This document shows, in pieces, positions 43,505 through 55,044 of a stretch of 64,000 nt of DNA (its first letter is position 1; every line of letters starts with the position of its first letter). The stretch spans positions 42,643,067-42,707,066 of the forward strand of contig OX359245.1 of the NCBI GenBank assembly GCA_947179485.1, given 5' to 3'. The notes below the pieces were generated by a model that worked only from the letters and a program-made list of their open reading frames with translations, was not told where the DNA came from and searched no databases. The translations under genes and the position numbers were made by a program. Source of the DNA: Allacma fusca. Taxonomy: Eukaryota > Arthropoda > Collembola > Symphypleona > Sminthuridae.

Positions 43505-45387
43505 CAGTGCTCGGCACGGGTACGAAAAATCGGTACCTGTACCCGTATCCGTACCCGAAGAGCGGGTATTGCAATATCTGGTATCTATACCCGTACCCAT
43601 ACCCGAGTATCCGGGTACAAATTTATCATACCCGTACCCGCAATGCAATCTCAAATCATGTACCTGTACCCGCATTGTAGCCGTACCCGAAAAATACTCG
43701 AAAATTGAACCCGTACTCGGGTATCTCAGTGTCGTACCCGTACTCGTACCCGAGTACTTTATATAGATTTGTCTAAATATAATACACAGTACGTTATGTA
43801 ATAATGTGCATATAACACCTTACAATTAGTGTGTAATTTTGACTGGCAAGAGCGGTATTTGATAATATTTTCAGAGTAGAAAAACTAGAAGCGTTTTTGA
43901 TTAGAAATAAAATTAACTTGCAGGTCCATCAAAATTTGAAACACAGAAGTGTTTAAAAATCAAAAGTGGAATGAAATAGGTGAAGATGTTTAAAGCAAAT
44001 TGAATTACTACATATAATCACGTATTTTCGTATGCCACACATGGAATAAGTAATTACAATTTGTAGAACATTTCCATCATCAGCATATGAGTACAGGCAA
44101 AATAAATATTGCACTTCCCAATATTCTCAACTTGCTTCTAAAATTTTGTCACGGTATTTTGTCTAAAGGAGTGCTTCTAAATATTTAGCTCGTTATTAAA
44201 TTTTCAAAAGTAAAATACCCTCTGCTGTATTTGTAAAATTAACGGCCCTTCAATTACCAAACAGGTTCCTAGGCTAATAAACGTGGAAAAGTTAAGACAG
44301 ATGAGAAAAACAAGCGATTTCTAAATTTAAGTTATTTCAAAACAAGTGTAAAACAGAACAGCAAACCTGTAAGCAAAATAGAAAAAGTATTTACTTTCTT
44401 GACCGCTGTATGATTTTGAACTACAAGTATGGAACTAATTTTGAAAAATCTGGAAGACATTACAAAGTAGAGAAGTCAAATATTTGCTTCGTTTGATTGT
44501 TGTACGTGCATTTTTCTACATAGAGATAAGCGACATGCAGTTTTTGCTTGGGGCTTGCGAACTCGACTTTTCCCTTCTTAATTTATTCGACCTTTTTCAC
44601 AAATTTCTCATCTCAATAGCATTGTCTACAAATAACTCATTAATATCTTGCTACAAACATCCGCCTTAGCCTAATTAACTACTAATAACAAAAACTTGGC
44701 ATCCAGCTCATCAGAACCCTAATTTGTAAATTGTATTCACTATGGCTAATGAGGTATCATATACGTGTGTCACACAGACTCTTTATGTAATTACCGACAA
44801 AATACTGCATTACGAAGACGTTTTGTACAAACTAAGTGGATCCTAGTCTCCACTTTTGTCCAATTTAGTTATTATTCTTCGTTATTATTATTATTATTCG
44901 ACTTTACGTTTCCGTTTATTTATTTATACTTCCTAAAACGTTTCCCTGGCAGCATATATTTTAACTACACAGTCCAAAATATATGTGTATACTGTAGGTT
45001 ATAAGGTTAAAAGAGTATTAACAATAAGCTATGTGTTCAAAAACACTAAAAATACCAACAGAAGCTTCCAACGTACGGGCATGATGGCATAAAACTCGCA
45101 TAAAACAAAAATATCTCAATTCTCAACGTATCCTAATACTCGGGTACAATGGTCGCGGGTACGAGTAAATGAACACATTATACCCGTACCAAGTGGGTAT
45201 ATACCCATTTTCATTTCCTTGTACTCGTACCCATACCCGTATCCGTGCCCGAAATTTTGAGTACACCAAAGTGTACTCGGGTAGTACCCGGAATTGTTCG
45301 GGTATACAAAATCGGTACCCGGGTAGTACCCATACCCGTACCCATACCCGTTTACCCGAGTATTACCCATACCCATGCCGAGCACTG
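43505..45387. mobile_element. hAT-type non-autonomous element, GTACCC arrays
   Basis: 1883 bp. TIR CAGTGCTCGGCAYGGGTA at both ends and an 8-bp duplication ATACTGGA (43497-43504 and 45388-45395). The empty site is at 25905-25920. Both ends hold arrays of degenerate ACCCGTACCCGT for about 250 bp, which produce spurious Tyr/Pro- and Gly/Tyr-rich open frames. The middle has no ORF of note. Confidence 0.87.
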
Positions 45388-45483
45388 ATACTGGATGATT
45401 CTTTATTACCCAAATAATTTTTCCTTACATATAAAAACTTGAGAATTACTTAGAAATAAGCTCGCTCGTCATTTTTAATTGAT

Positions 45484-47686
45484 CCCAGGCAGCACAAGTA
45501 CGTTCACAATACGAGTATAAGCCGTTTACGGAATAAACAGTAAACGCTTATACAACGCCGGGCATTGGTTTCTGTTTCGCTTAATACACGTATATTCAAC
45601 GTTGAAATGTCCGCTTTGTCCGATATCCTCAACATGGAAGTGATATGTTGAAAGCACGTTGAATGTAAACGTATATTCGGCGTAATTATGGGCACGGTAA
45701 ATATCCCGGGTTCGCCGGGTTAATCTAATAATTATTTTATTGATATGGCGCTAAAATTTGAAATAATTTGTGGGGACGCCAAAATGTATTCAATAGTTCA
45801 AATTCAGTTCAAATTTTAATAGTTTATTTTACAAAGTTTAACTGGAATAACAACGAATTTTACAGGTTACAAAAACGTGGTAAAATTGCGTCAGTTCACA
45901 CCAGCACTACACAACTGCACCTTTTAGTCCTGCAAGTTTCAGAACAGAGATGGTTAAAAAACACAAGACGTTACGTCATAAGATGAAAAGTTGCAATTAT
46001 TGTAAGTATATATTTCATTGGATTTATTCGTAGTAATTGTAGCAGCTTACTTTAGTCTTGCGAGAGCATTCTTCAGCCAATCCTTGCTGGTTATTTCAAA
46101 GGTGCTTCTTGTGCATTCGGGGTAATTGAGCTTCATAGCAGCTGTGAAAAATTATGCATTAAGCAACAATCATTTTTGATCATATGTACCCCAGAAGTAT
46201 GAAATGGATGTAAAATGCAGCAGTGTACCTTAAACAACGTCAGTAGTATAATAATTCTTGACTCCACATTTGACTTCCCTTGCATCCCATTTGTAATCCC
46301 TAAGCGACCTTATTAGTCAAAAAGGCCCCCATGTTCGCCTGGTACAGTCTTCGGCTTTTGATTCCCCAATGACCGAAATAAGGCGAACCTAAAAATGTGA
46401 CTGTGTAAATTATTTGTAATAATAATTTACCAGCTATATGTTCCGGCTGTAGAGTGCACTTACATGATACTAGGGTTTGGGTTGAGGGATAACCGGGTTT
46501 AATGAAGCTGGCGGTGCTTTTGAGGATGATTTTCTGGGTGTAAAATTACAATTTCCACTTTGCAATTTGGTTGATGCTGGACATTAAAATTATTTCCCTT
46601 CTTGATTTCGAGTCGCTTAAACCACCCACAACTTTTAGTCCAATTTGGGGCTAATTTGTGCTGATTCGGATTGGCTGAACATTGACGGGTATTCCTTAAT
46701 AGGCGCTGCTTTTGTAGAAACTGGTCAAATAAAAAGTCCCTAGTAAAATATTATATTATAAATAAATAAATATAGCTATTGCAAATTGGATTTAATTGCT
46801 CGTATACTCCCGTACGAAGTTTCGAATCGTGTAATCTTGGGTGCCGTAATGTCCGACTCACTTCCAATATCCGACATTACTTCGGCTCTACGTGGACCCG
46901 ATCTCTCCTTTCATATGTAATCTACACAAAATACATTAATAGCTTTGAAATGCAATAATGTTTATATGGTCACATAATCTAATTGTAATAATAAATATTG
47001 CAGTATCTGTCGACTATCACTACACCAAAATATTTCAAACACACGTTATTCCTTTTAATTTCAACTTTCTATTGTTTCAAGGAATCGTCCGGAGGCGTAC
47101 AAGTCCGACTTACCTTCGTAGTTTTAGAAGGGTCCCGAAATTTTCACCCGAAATTGTCCTGGGACTCCTTGGATATCTAAGTGCTTGGAAAAACGTTCAC
47201 TTCGTCAGTCTTTAGAAAACGGAACAAGCTATTATTTCTCTTTAAAGCAAGTTGGGGAGACAATAAAATGTGGCAATTAGCTTTGAATGGTAACCTCATA
47301 TATTTTGATCTGACAGTATTAAATGGTCAGAAACTCCAGGAGGAGCAACTTGGGTTTTGATTAAATAGTTTTAATGACTTACCTGCTTTTAATTGCTGTA
47401 AGAAACCTGAAAAATTGTTCTCATGCTGACTATTTCCATTGGCATCGACCGCCATTTGTAACTCCTATAACAGCATGAAGCATGGAATCGTTAACCTTCA
47501 AATGTACACTTGCGCATGCGCCTTTGTGTAACGTTTTGCCCATTAGTATTTTAAACGTAAGCTCGTAGCTGTTTAATAAACGTGTAGCTTGGTTCGTTTT
47601 GGAAACGTTATTTTTACGGCTGAAATATATGTATACCAAAAATACACCATTAGTAAACGTTTTACGTCTATGGTGTGCTGCTTGGG
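45484..47686. mobile_element. TIR transposon, family unassigned
   Basis: 2203 bp. Ends CCCAGGCAGCACA and its near-complement TGTGCTGCTTGGG. The empty site TTAATTGATTAGTCC at 25995 implies a 2-bp AT or 3-bp GAT duplication. AAACG/CGTTT motifs crowd both ends. One plausible minus-strand terminal exon lies within (46047-46141), so a decayed transposase or passenger gene may be present. Confidence 0.65.
46047..46141 (-). CDS. possible terminal exon inside TIR transposon
   Basis: On the minus strand a TTTTTCACAG acceptor leads to 30 codons ending in TAA, with content EITSKDWLKNALARLK at the C-terminus, resembling the tail of transposon-encoded proteins. Candidate upstream exons at about 46480-46720 are broken by stops. 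Low certainty; family not identified. Confidence 0.35.
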
Positions 47687-48171
47687 ATTAGTCCCAAACA
47701 CGAACTTGACACATTTTACAATTATGCTTATACTGTAGCTGAATTGTAATTTTGTGGAATATTTTGTCGTCATTTAGATCTTAGCTCAAAGTCGAACCTC
47801 ACTTCTAATTTAATTTCCATGAAAAGTACTTGAAGCACCCAGTCAGAATAATAATTGTTTCATTTATTATTCTTAAGGGGAATAAAAACTATTAGTAGTA
47901 TGTCCCTAAAATAACTAATCAATGAAGCAATTGTAATGCCATTAAGCAAATTTATGTCACGGCAATAAAGTACGTCCACTTACTAATCAACAATTTTCTA
48001 AGAGAGACACCCAGGGAATGACTTCAGAATTATTTCCAAGAACTTGTTCAGTTTCGTCCCATCCCACACCCGGTTAACCTCGCGCCATAAATTACAACAT
48101 TTTACACAATGAATACAAACTAGTAGTAGTGACAGTACATTGTGTTTTAGAATCTGGAAAACTCGACTAAA

Positions 48172-50245
48172 ATGCTTGTGTTAGAAATTTTATATTATTT
48201 AAATATAGTTTACGGTTTATTAGCTCACGCCAATCACTGCCTCTCTATGAGACCAATGGAAAAAGTAAATTTGCAACCAATTATGGACGAGCTCCAAAAT
48301 TGTATTGTATTCATCTTTCAAGTGGGAACAACCATTGACTACAGTAAAATCCAGGTACCATTTGTGTTGACTGTTTGCCCTTTGGAGCAGCTCGTGCTGA
48401 GGTACAATTCCACCATTCACCATTCTTTATTTGAATCGGTAACTCCTGTCCGACCCAAAATTTACCATCCAGGGAATAATTTCAAGCTGACAAATTTAGT
48501 CTGCAATGCTACATTCATTACAGCAGGGGAATTTACCCGAGCATCAAAATTCAAATCTTCTTCCGATGAAAGTGAGTTTATCAATGCCGTTTTTTTGGTA
48601 TTACTTCTCCCAAGCAAAACTAACCCGATTGCTAATGATTGTGACCCATAATTCAAGGGTCACAGAATTTGTCATGAACGTGTTTCTGAAAATCCGACAG
48701 GACATGTTTCATGCTCAAATTTTCGTTTTATTTCCGGAAGTTGAGACACGCAAAGAAAAATATTCCGGCTATTACGCTTGTTGGTTTTACGACACATGTA
48801 TGATTGAGTTCAGCTGCTCTTGCACTGGCTGCTTAGGATCAATGCGGCAAGTTTTTAATGTTGTTACAAATTTTGGGAGAAAAATAAAACTTGGGAAGAA
48901 TTGGATAACAGGTCAAACCCGAACACCTCAATTCTACCTGGGGAGTCCACTTCAACGGAAGAAATTTTCGACGCTTCATCAAACTCTAGATTTTTTCTTA
49001 TTTGAGTATCTCGACTCAAATTTTACTCTGGCGCGGCGCTCCCGTCGGATTCGGCCCGTACGTTTACCCTCAATTGATTTGAAATACAGAATATCTCCTC
49101 CTATAAGCCCTGAAATTTTCGGAATTGAAATTGTTCCAGTCTCCTACAGATCAGGGTTTAATTTTATTACCTCGGACGCTGTTACAGGAAAGCAAGTCGA
49201 GATTAGTTTGTACACAAATCCGTTAGAGCTCCCCGTTTGGCTGTCGTTAGTAGGTGCCATTATCTTAGTAGCCGGAGTGTTGTCCCTAGAAAAGTTATCC
49301 TTTGGTTTAAGGAAAACATTTTCGAACGTTACATTTGACCTATTTGCTGCGTTGGTGGAGCAAGAATGGAAAGCGGGGGAAATTAATTCGGACACGTTCA
49401 AGGGTAAGCTAAGACTTTTGATCGTCATTAGTTGGCTCCTGACAGGCATTATCATTTCCAATGGCTACAAGGGTTTGCTCAAAACGGCATTCGCAACTCA
49501 AAATGAATTCACTACGAGATGGCAGCGCTTGGATCAAATTCAAAATTTTATTTGGTACCTGCCCGCGGGGCACTTGCTCCACGATTCCATCCGATATATG
49601 AATAATCGCGATGATGACACTCCTTGGAACGTCTGTAGCCAGGATTGGGTGAAAATTATACTCAGCAAGCGTGCAGGCGACAGCATTATTTTGGAGTCAA
49701 GGGATAAGACTCCAGAGGTAAAGAAAACTATGGAGCACGTCCGTCCGGAACAGTTCCGATGTGTTGTAGACGAAGAATTGGACTTAGTCATTGAAAGGAA
49801 CCTGACAACGGAGGGAACTGCACTTGTAGTACACTCGTTTACTTTCGATTACTTTTGGGAGAGGGTTAAGACCGTTATGGAAAAAAAACTTCTCAAATTT
49901 GCTCACAATGCAAAATTTAGAGATCCATTTTTGAGAAAGCCAGTTTATGTTTACATTTACAACCCAATGGTTGAGGAATACAATTACGTTCGGAAAAGGG
50001 CGAGCGTCATGATGAGCAGCGGATTGTTTTGGCTCTGGGAAAAATGGGACCAAATACGGTTCCCGAAAAGGATTCCTAAAGTCAAGCGCCAGCCGGAAAT
50101 ATGGAGAATAAAGGCATTGTCAATGGACAGCTCCATAATCCTCGTGCTGTATGCGTTGATCTGGGGCTCCTTGACCTGTGGTTTGATTTTCATCTTAGAG
50201 TTCGGATACTTTTTTTGTTTTGGAGCATTTGTTAGGCTTGAATAG
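48172..50245 (+). CDS. ionotropic-receptor-like channel, one homopolymer frameshift
   Basis: Intronless gene of about 690 codons. The start at 48172 gives a signal-like hydrophobic N-terminus. Membrane segments: one at about 49225-49300 (LPVWLSLVGAIILVAGVLSL), a pore/second segment at about 49408-49490 (LLIVISWLLTGIIISNGYKG) and a last one at about 50130-50220. A ligand-binding-like region lies between the second and third. This layout is that of divergent insect-type ionotropic receptors, used in chemosensation and placed in sensory-neuron membranes. The frame changes once, at a run of seven T near 48590. The partial duplicate at 26477 has six T there and reads through. A sequencing error, recent pseudogenisation or slippage are all possible. 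AATAAA lies near 50508. Confidence 0.8.
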
Positions 50246-50695
50246 AATCAATTCTCTCGGGGTAATGGGGACAGCACAACACAATACAGTTACACGCCTT
50301 TGATGTACTTCGGGGCACTTCGTCCTCTATTAGGGAATTAACACCTTTCAATTGACGTTAATCCCAGAATATCTTTAAGAGCGAATGGAAACAACTACAA
50401 TCATAACTCTGCACTTGAAAGTATCTAATTGATATAGTAAGGCTAGAGAGATTAAATGAAGATTTTTAGAGGAAGGATTTTTAGTATAAATACCTGTACA
50501 GGGCTCTAATAAAGTAATAATTACATTAATTATTAATGTTTCATGGTTGAACCTGCGGCCAGTGTTATTCTAAAGCTAATTATGATATGCATTTCGATTT
50601 GATTATACAATTTAAAAATATGACTATAAAAAAATGCTGAGGCTAGCTGAAGTTCAAAAATTTTAAATGATCTTCTTGACCCCAAAAATTGTTAA

Positions 50696-51075
50696 CATAA
50701 GCAAGGTCTTACTGGTTCTGAATGGGTTTCAGTATGAAGGAACCAAAGTAGGCTACATAATAGATCCAACTGTCAGTTGGGAAAAAAATATCATGAAAAA
50801 AAAAACAGATTTATCAACCTTGTGTTCCTTTCTTTAAGCAGAAATACAATTTAAAAACCATTGAAGTTATTGGACTATTAATCGGAGCTCGTGGAACTAT
50901 TTTTGAACATTTTCAACAATTTAGACAACGATTTAATTTATCTAAGGAGCTTATAAATGTTATTATTACCACAATTCGTGGATCTTATAGGATAGAACTT
51001 CATCACTTGTACAATTAGTATATTTATGTCCAAGTTTATAACAAATATTTTTTGTTAAAAAATGCTTGAAATCAT
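50696..51075 (+). pseudogene. 3' fragment of R2-type non-LTR element with internal deletion
   Basis: It matches the C-terminal endonuclease end and 3' UTR of the element at 51292, from CATAAGCAAGG to the TAG at 51016 and beyond. About 300 bp between the SEWIS block and the VTKVGYII block is missing, and small deletions break the frame. It lies head-to-tail with the intact copy, which begins some 220 bp later. Confidence 0.82.
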
Positions 51076-51291
51076 TAAAAAAATTATCATTAAAAAAGAG
51101 GAAGTAGAAGTTGAACAGGAAGCAGCACATTTTTTTTGCTCCAGATTTAGGGGTTTGTATGGAGAAGATGGAGTGTGTTATCATTAATCATATATTGGGT
51201 CTATACAAATAAGACATGTAGAATACGAATTTTGAATTACTTTTGGGGTACAATTTCACCTTTTGGTGGTACAAGGGGATTTTAGAATTAT

Positions 51292-54200
51292 TTGGGTATT
51301 CTTAATTATATTTATGGCAGAATATTAGGAGGGTTGGTGTTTTTTTTTAAAAAAAAAAAGATAATTTTTTTAAATAAGAAAGAAAGAGAAAAATTAAACC
51401 AGTTTCTTAAAAAAATGACAAAAAAAGTTAAAACGAAAATCACTACAACTAGAAACGAAGAAACAGAGTGCCCTCACTGTCATGGAATGTACAAAGGCCT
51501 TGGAATACACATTGCTAAAAGACACAAAGATGTGGCCCGTCAGAATATAATCGCAAGTTATCAACCTTCTGAAATTGAAACTATAGAAAATACAAATTCA
51601 GATCATCATGATGATATTGTCAAACAGCTTGATTTAAAAATGAATGAATACAATGTGGAATTATCTCACATGATTGAAGTTAAACCAACCCTTGTGGCAT
51701 TCTCCAAACTTGTTGACACAATTTCAATTACATTGCGTGACTCCATTAACGTGTTACCTGGTCCAAAACATCCAGCCATCAAATATTATCAAGCAAGAAA
51801 AAATAATGCTATTTTTCTAAATTCTCAAGAGACCTATGAAAATCAATCAAATCCAATGAGAAAGTCGAAGAGAAAACGTGATCTTAATCAAGCTAAATAC
51901 AATCATGATTTGATGCAACATCTTTACACAAATTCAAGGAAGAAGGCTGTTCAGATGGTAATGCAAAGTACGATGAGGTTACCAAGTTGTTCAATACCAC
52001 AAGACCAAATATTTCAGCATTATAGTCAAAGATGGAGCCTTAGTAATGATAAGATTTTAGATGAATATGGTCCAACAGTAGCAGACAATGATCAAGAATT
52101 GGCGAATCAGGATGATGATATTTCAGAGGATGAAGTTGTTAGTTCATTAAAAGGTATCAATCATGATACATCTCCCGGACTGGATAGAGTAACAATTCGA
52201 AGCATAAGAATTATTAGCTGCAAGAAGGTTATTGCTACGATTGCCAACATTATGCTAAAATGGAATTTAGTTCCCGAATCATTTCGAAGAGCTCGCACAG
52301 TTTTAATTCCAAAGAAGGGTGACTTGAAGGAAATTACTAATTGGAGACCTATATCAATTTGCTCAATATTACGAAGAATTATAGAACGAATATTTGAAAA
52401 GCGTTTGAGATCATTTGTACATTTAAATGAAAACCAGAGAGGATTCACAAATATACCGGGATGTCATATTAATACAACAATCATCAATGGAATTCTTCTA
52501 AAGGCCAAACTGGAAAAATCTTCATGTTGTATTTTATTTTTTGATGTAAACAAGGCTTTTGAAGAAAGTAGTCATAATCATATTTGTCAATGCTATGATC
52601 ACACTTTGATTCCATCAAGACTGCGAGAAATATCAAAATCTTTACTAAGAGGCAACTCTACGCAAATTCAAACTCAGAAAGGATTGTCAAAACCTATAGA
52701 TGTCAACAAAGGAGTATTTCAAGGTTTGCCCAAGTCGCCATTAGAATTCAATATGTCGGTAGATCATATCCATAAAGAATTATCAGAACATGAAATTACT
52801 AATGCATATGGATTTGAAATTCATCCTAACATTCCTAAAGTGACAAATGTGGGATTTGCTGATGACTTGGCTGTGATATCGGAATCTGTAGAAGGAGCAT
52901 GTGAGTTGGGGAAAATAGCTTTACTGAATATGGACAAAGTTGGATACAGTTCGAATTCATCAAAATGTAAATCAATCAATATAGTGAATGGGGAATTATG
53001 TGAGGATGACATAATCATTGATGCAAATTTTATAATACCATCAATTCGGAAAGATGAAACCATCAAATATCTTGGTGTTAATTTCAATAATGAAATTATT
53101 TTTGATTTCGCTGGTACAATGAAAAATTTTGGCAAAGATTTGCAAAACTTAGTGAGCACACAAATGCTCCGGCCAGATCAGAAGTTATCCATCATCAATC
53201 AATACATCTGGCCAACACTTATTTATCCCTTACAATGTGCTCCCATGAACAAAATTCCAAAGCGTTTTCTATTGGACTTGAATAACGTATTAACTAAGTC
53301 TATAAAAGAAATTGTTGGTCTTCCCGATGATGTTCCGACTTCAATGCTTTACACCTCAAGAAGTTTACGAGGATTGCATATGTTTAATGCTCAATGGGAA
53401 GTGTTTTTACAGCATTATAATATTTGTGTGGCATTAGTGAATTCCAAGGTTAGTGCTATTCCCTATGTTCGCAACTGCTTTGCTGAAATGGAGGAATGTA
53501 GGAATGCATTAGGAATAAGCACTGAAGATATGATTTCTTGGAGGATTTTAATTTCAAAGTCAAAAACTAAAATAAAAATTACTAAAATGATGCGAGATAA
53601 ATTAAGAAAACAACAATACGACGAATGGTGCAGTAAACTACATCGTGGTGCTGGAGTTGTGACGTACCAAGAATGCACTTTTGGAAATAAGCTTATTTTA
53701 CATAAGCAAGGCCTTACTGGTTCTGAATGGATTTCAGTATTGAAAATGTCAACTAATGTTTTCCCTGTAAGAGATCTTCCCGGTAGGAGTCAGGACGGTT
53801 CCCGATGCAGACATAATGGATGCTTTCGGAGAGAAACCCTTGCGCACGTCCTTGGTTCCTGTGATAAGGGCAGTCTTTTACGCAACAACAGGCATAATGA
53901 TATTAGGTCAATAATTGCAAAATATCTGAGAGACAGCAAGCAATGGATGGTGGTCGAAGAAGTACATTGTATTGGAGAGAATGATTCTACTAGACGAATT
54001 GACATTTTATGTTTTAATGAAGTAACCAAAGTAGGTTACATAATAGACCCAACTGTTAGATGGGAAAAAGATAGAAATCAACCAATGGAAGTGGATCATG
54101 AAAAGAAGCAGATTTATCAACCTTGTGTTCCTTTCTTTAAGCAGAAATACAATTTGAAAACTATTGAAGTTATTGGACTATTAATTGGAGCTCGTGGAAC

Positions 54201-54324
54201 TATTTTTGAACATTTTGAACAATTTAGACAACGATTTAATTTATCTAAACAGCTTATAAACGATGTAATTATTACCACAATTCGTGGATCTTACAGGATA
54301 GCATTTCATCACTTGTACAATTAG
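51292..54324 (+). CDS. R2-type non-LTR retrotransposon ORF (RT plus restriction-like endonuclease)
   Basis: An uninterrupted frame of 1010 codons. The real start may be the Met at 51415, since codons before it are A/T homopolymer. Domains: one CCHH zinc finger (CPHCH...H...H, about residues 59-77 from the first Met); reverse transcriptase with SPGLDRV, NWRPISICS, FFDVNKAFEE (a Glu follows KAF where Asp is usual), QGLPKSPLEFN and catalytic FADDL at about 52855; then a C-terminal CCHC (CRHNGC...ETLAHVLGSC) and a restriction-like endonuclease with RRIDI and YIIDPTVRWE. This is the single-ORF, site-specific type of element (R2/R4/NeSL-like clades). The target site is unknown here, but the 3' end abuts a TC microsatellite. 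The frame looks active. Confidence 0.88.
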   Translation: MGILNYIYGRILGGLVFFFKKKKIIFLNKKEREKLNQFLKKMTKKVKTKITTTRNEETECPHCHGMYKGLGIHIAKRHKDVARQNIIASYQPSEIETIENTNSDHHDDIVKQLDLKMNEYNVELSHMIEVKPTLVAFSKLVDTISITLRDSINVLPGPKHPAIKYYQARKNNAIFLNSQETYENQSNPMRKSKRKRDLNQAKYNHDLMQHLYTNSRKKAVQMVMQSTMRLPSCSIPQDQIFQHYSQRWSLSNDKILDEYGPTVADNDQELANQDDDISEDEVVSSLKGINHDTSPGLDRVTIRSIRIISCKKVIATIANIMLKWNLVPESFRRARTVLIPKKGDLKEITNWRPISICSILRRIIERIFEKRLRSFVHLNENQRGFTNIPGCHINTTIINGILLKAKLEKSSCCILFFDVNKAFEESSHNHICQCYDHTLIPSRLREISKSLLRGNSTQIQTQKGLSKPIDVNKGVFQGLPKSPLEFNMSVDHIHKELSEHEITNAYGFEIHPNIPKVTNVGFADDLAVISESVEGACELGKIALLNMDKVGYSSNSSKCKSINIVNGELCEDDIIIDANFIIPSIRKDETIKYLGVNFNNEIIFDFAGTMKNFGKDLQNLVSTQMLRPDQKLSIINQYIWPTLIYPLQCAPMNKIPKRFLLDLNNVLTKSIKEIVGLPDDVPTSMLYTSRSLRGLHMFNAQWEVFLQHYNICVALVNSKVSAIPYVRNCFAEMEECRNALGISTEDMISWRILISKSKTKIKITKMMRDKLRKQQYDEWCSKLHRGAGVVTYQECTFGNKLILHKQGLTGSEWISVLKMSTNVFPVRDLPGRSQDGSRCRHNGCFRRETLAHVLGSCDKGSLLRNNRHNDIRSIIAKYLRDSKQWMVVEEVHCIGENDSTRRIDILCFNEVTKVGYIIDPTVRWEKDRNQPMEVDHEKKQIYQPCVPFFKQKYNLKTIEVIGLLIGARGTIFEHFEQFRQRFNLSKQLINDVIITTIRGSYRIAFHHLYN

Positions 54325-54386
54325 TATGTTTATAACCAAGTTTATAACAAATATTTTTTGTGTTAAAAATGTTTGAAATTAGTATG

Positions 54387-54501
54387 TACTGTGTCGTAAG
54401 GCAAATACTATTGTGGTATCAGTGAAATAAATTATTTCTTTCTCTCTCTACTGTGTCGTAAGGCCAATATAATTGTCGTATCAGTGAAATAAATTATTTC
54501 T
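54387..54501 (+). repeat. duplicated 3' tail unit of the non-LTR element
   Basis: Two ~62-bp units, each TACTGTGTCGTAAGGC...GTATCAGTGAAATAAATTA, ending in TTTCT and TC repeats. The unit contains AATAAA-like sequence and may be the 3' UTR end, duplicated by slippage on reintegration. Confidence 0.7.
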
Positions 54502-54562
54502 CTCTCTCTCTCTCTCTCTCTCACTCGCTCTCTCTCTCTCTCTCTCTCTCACTCTCACTCTA
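54499..54562. repeat. (TC)n microsatellite
   Basis: About 64 bp of TC repeats with a few ACTC interruptions, directly after the non-LTR tail. It could be the target or a product of tail slippage. Confidence 0.9.
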
Positions 54563-55044
54563 TTTAGGTATACGTACGTGAAAAATATTTATTAAGCTTA
54601 AACCTTGTAAAACAGTGTAGAGTTAAATACAAACATGCAAATCAAATGGACTCTTCAAAAATAAGCTATTAAGTTTATATTTGCACAGACTTCCGTAAAC
54701 ATTGAACGAATTTTCCCATCATTTATCGAACATAAACAACTATAATTTATTATACGTAATCTGTTTAAAAATCTATCACATTCAAATGACCAGGAACATA
54801 CATTGGAGTGTATAAGTACATAAAATTCTAGCCTGCATATCATTCTATTACTACTTGTATGTTATTATACATTAATTGCACCACTGGCAATGAGTGCATT
54901 ATATTTAGCCTAATTTCTGTCTTTATTATTCTGAGTACAAAATAAAATTAAAATTAAAGCTCCAAGCTCAAACACTGGGTAAAGCGTAACATTAAAAGAG
55001 TAAATCTCCTGTAATAATTACACAATTTAATCTCAAAAACCTAT

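Noticed and set aside
43469..43766. Overlapping frames rich in Tyr/Pro/Arg on both strands
   Set aside because: Translation of the ACCCGT repeat array at the left end of the hAT-type element; every frame is open because of the repeat. The mirror frames at 45116-45417 are the same artefact.
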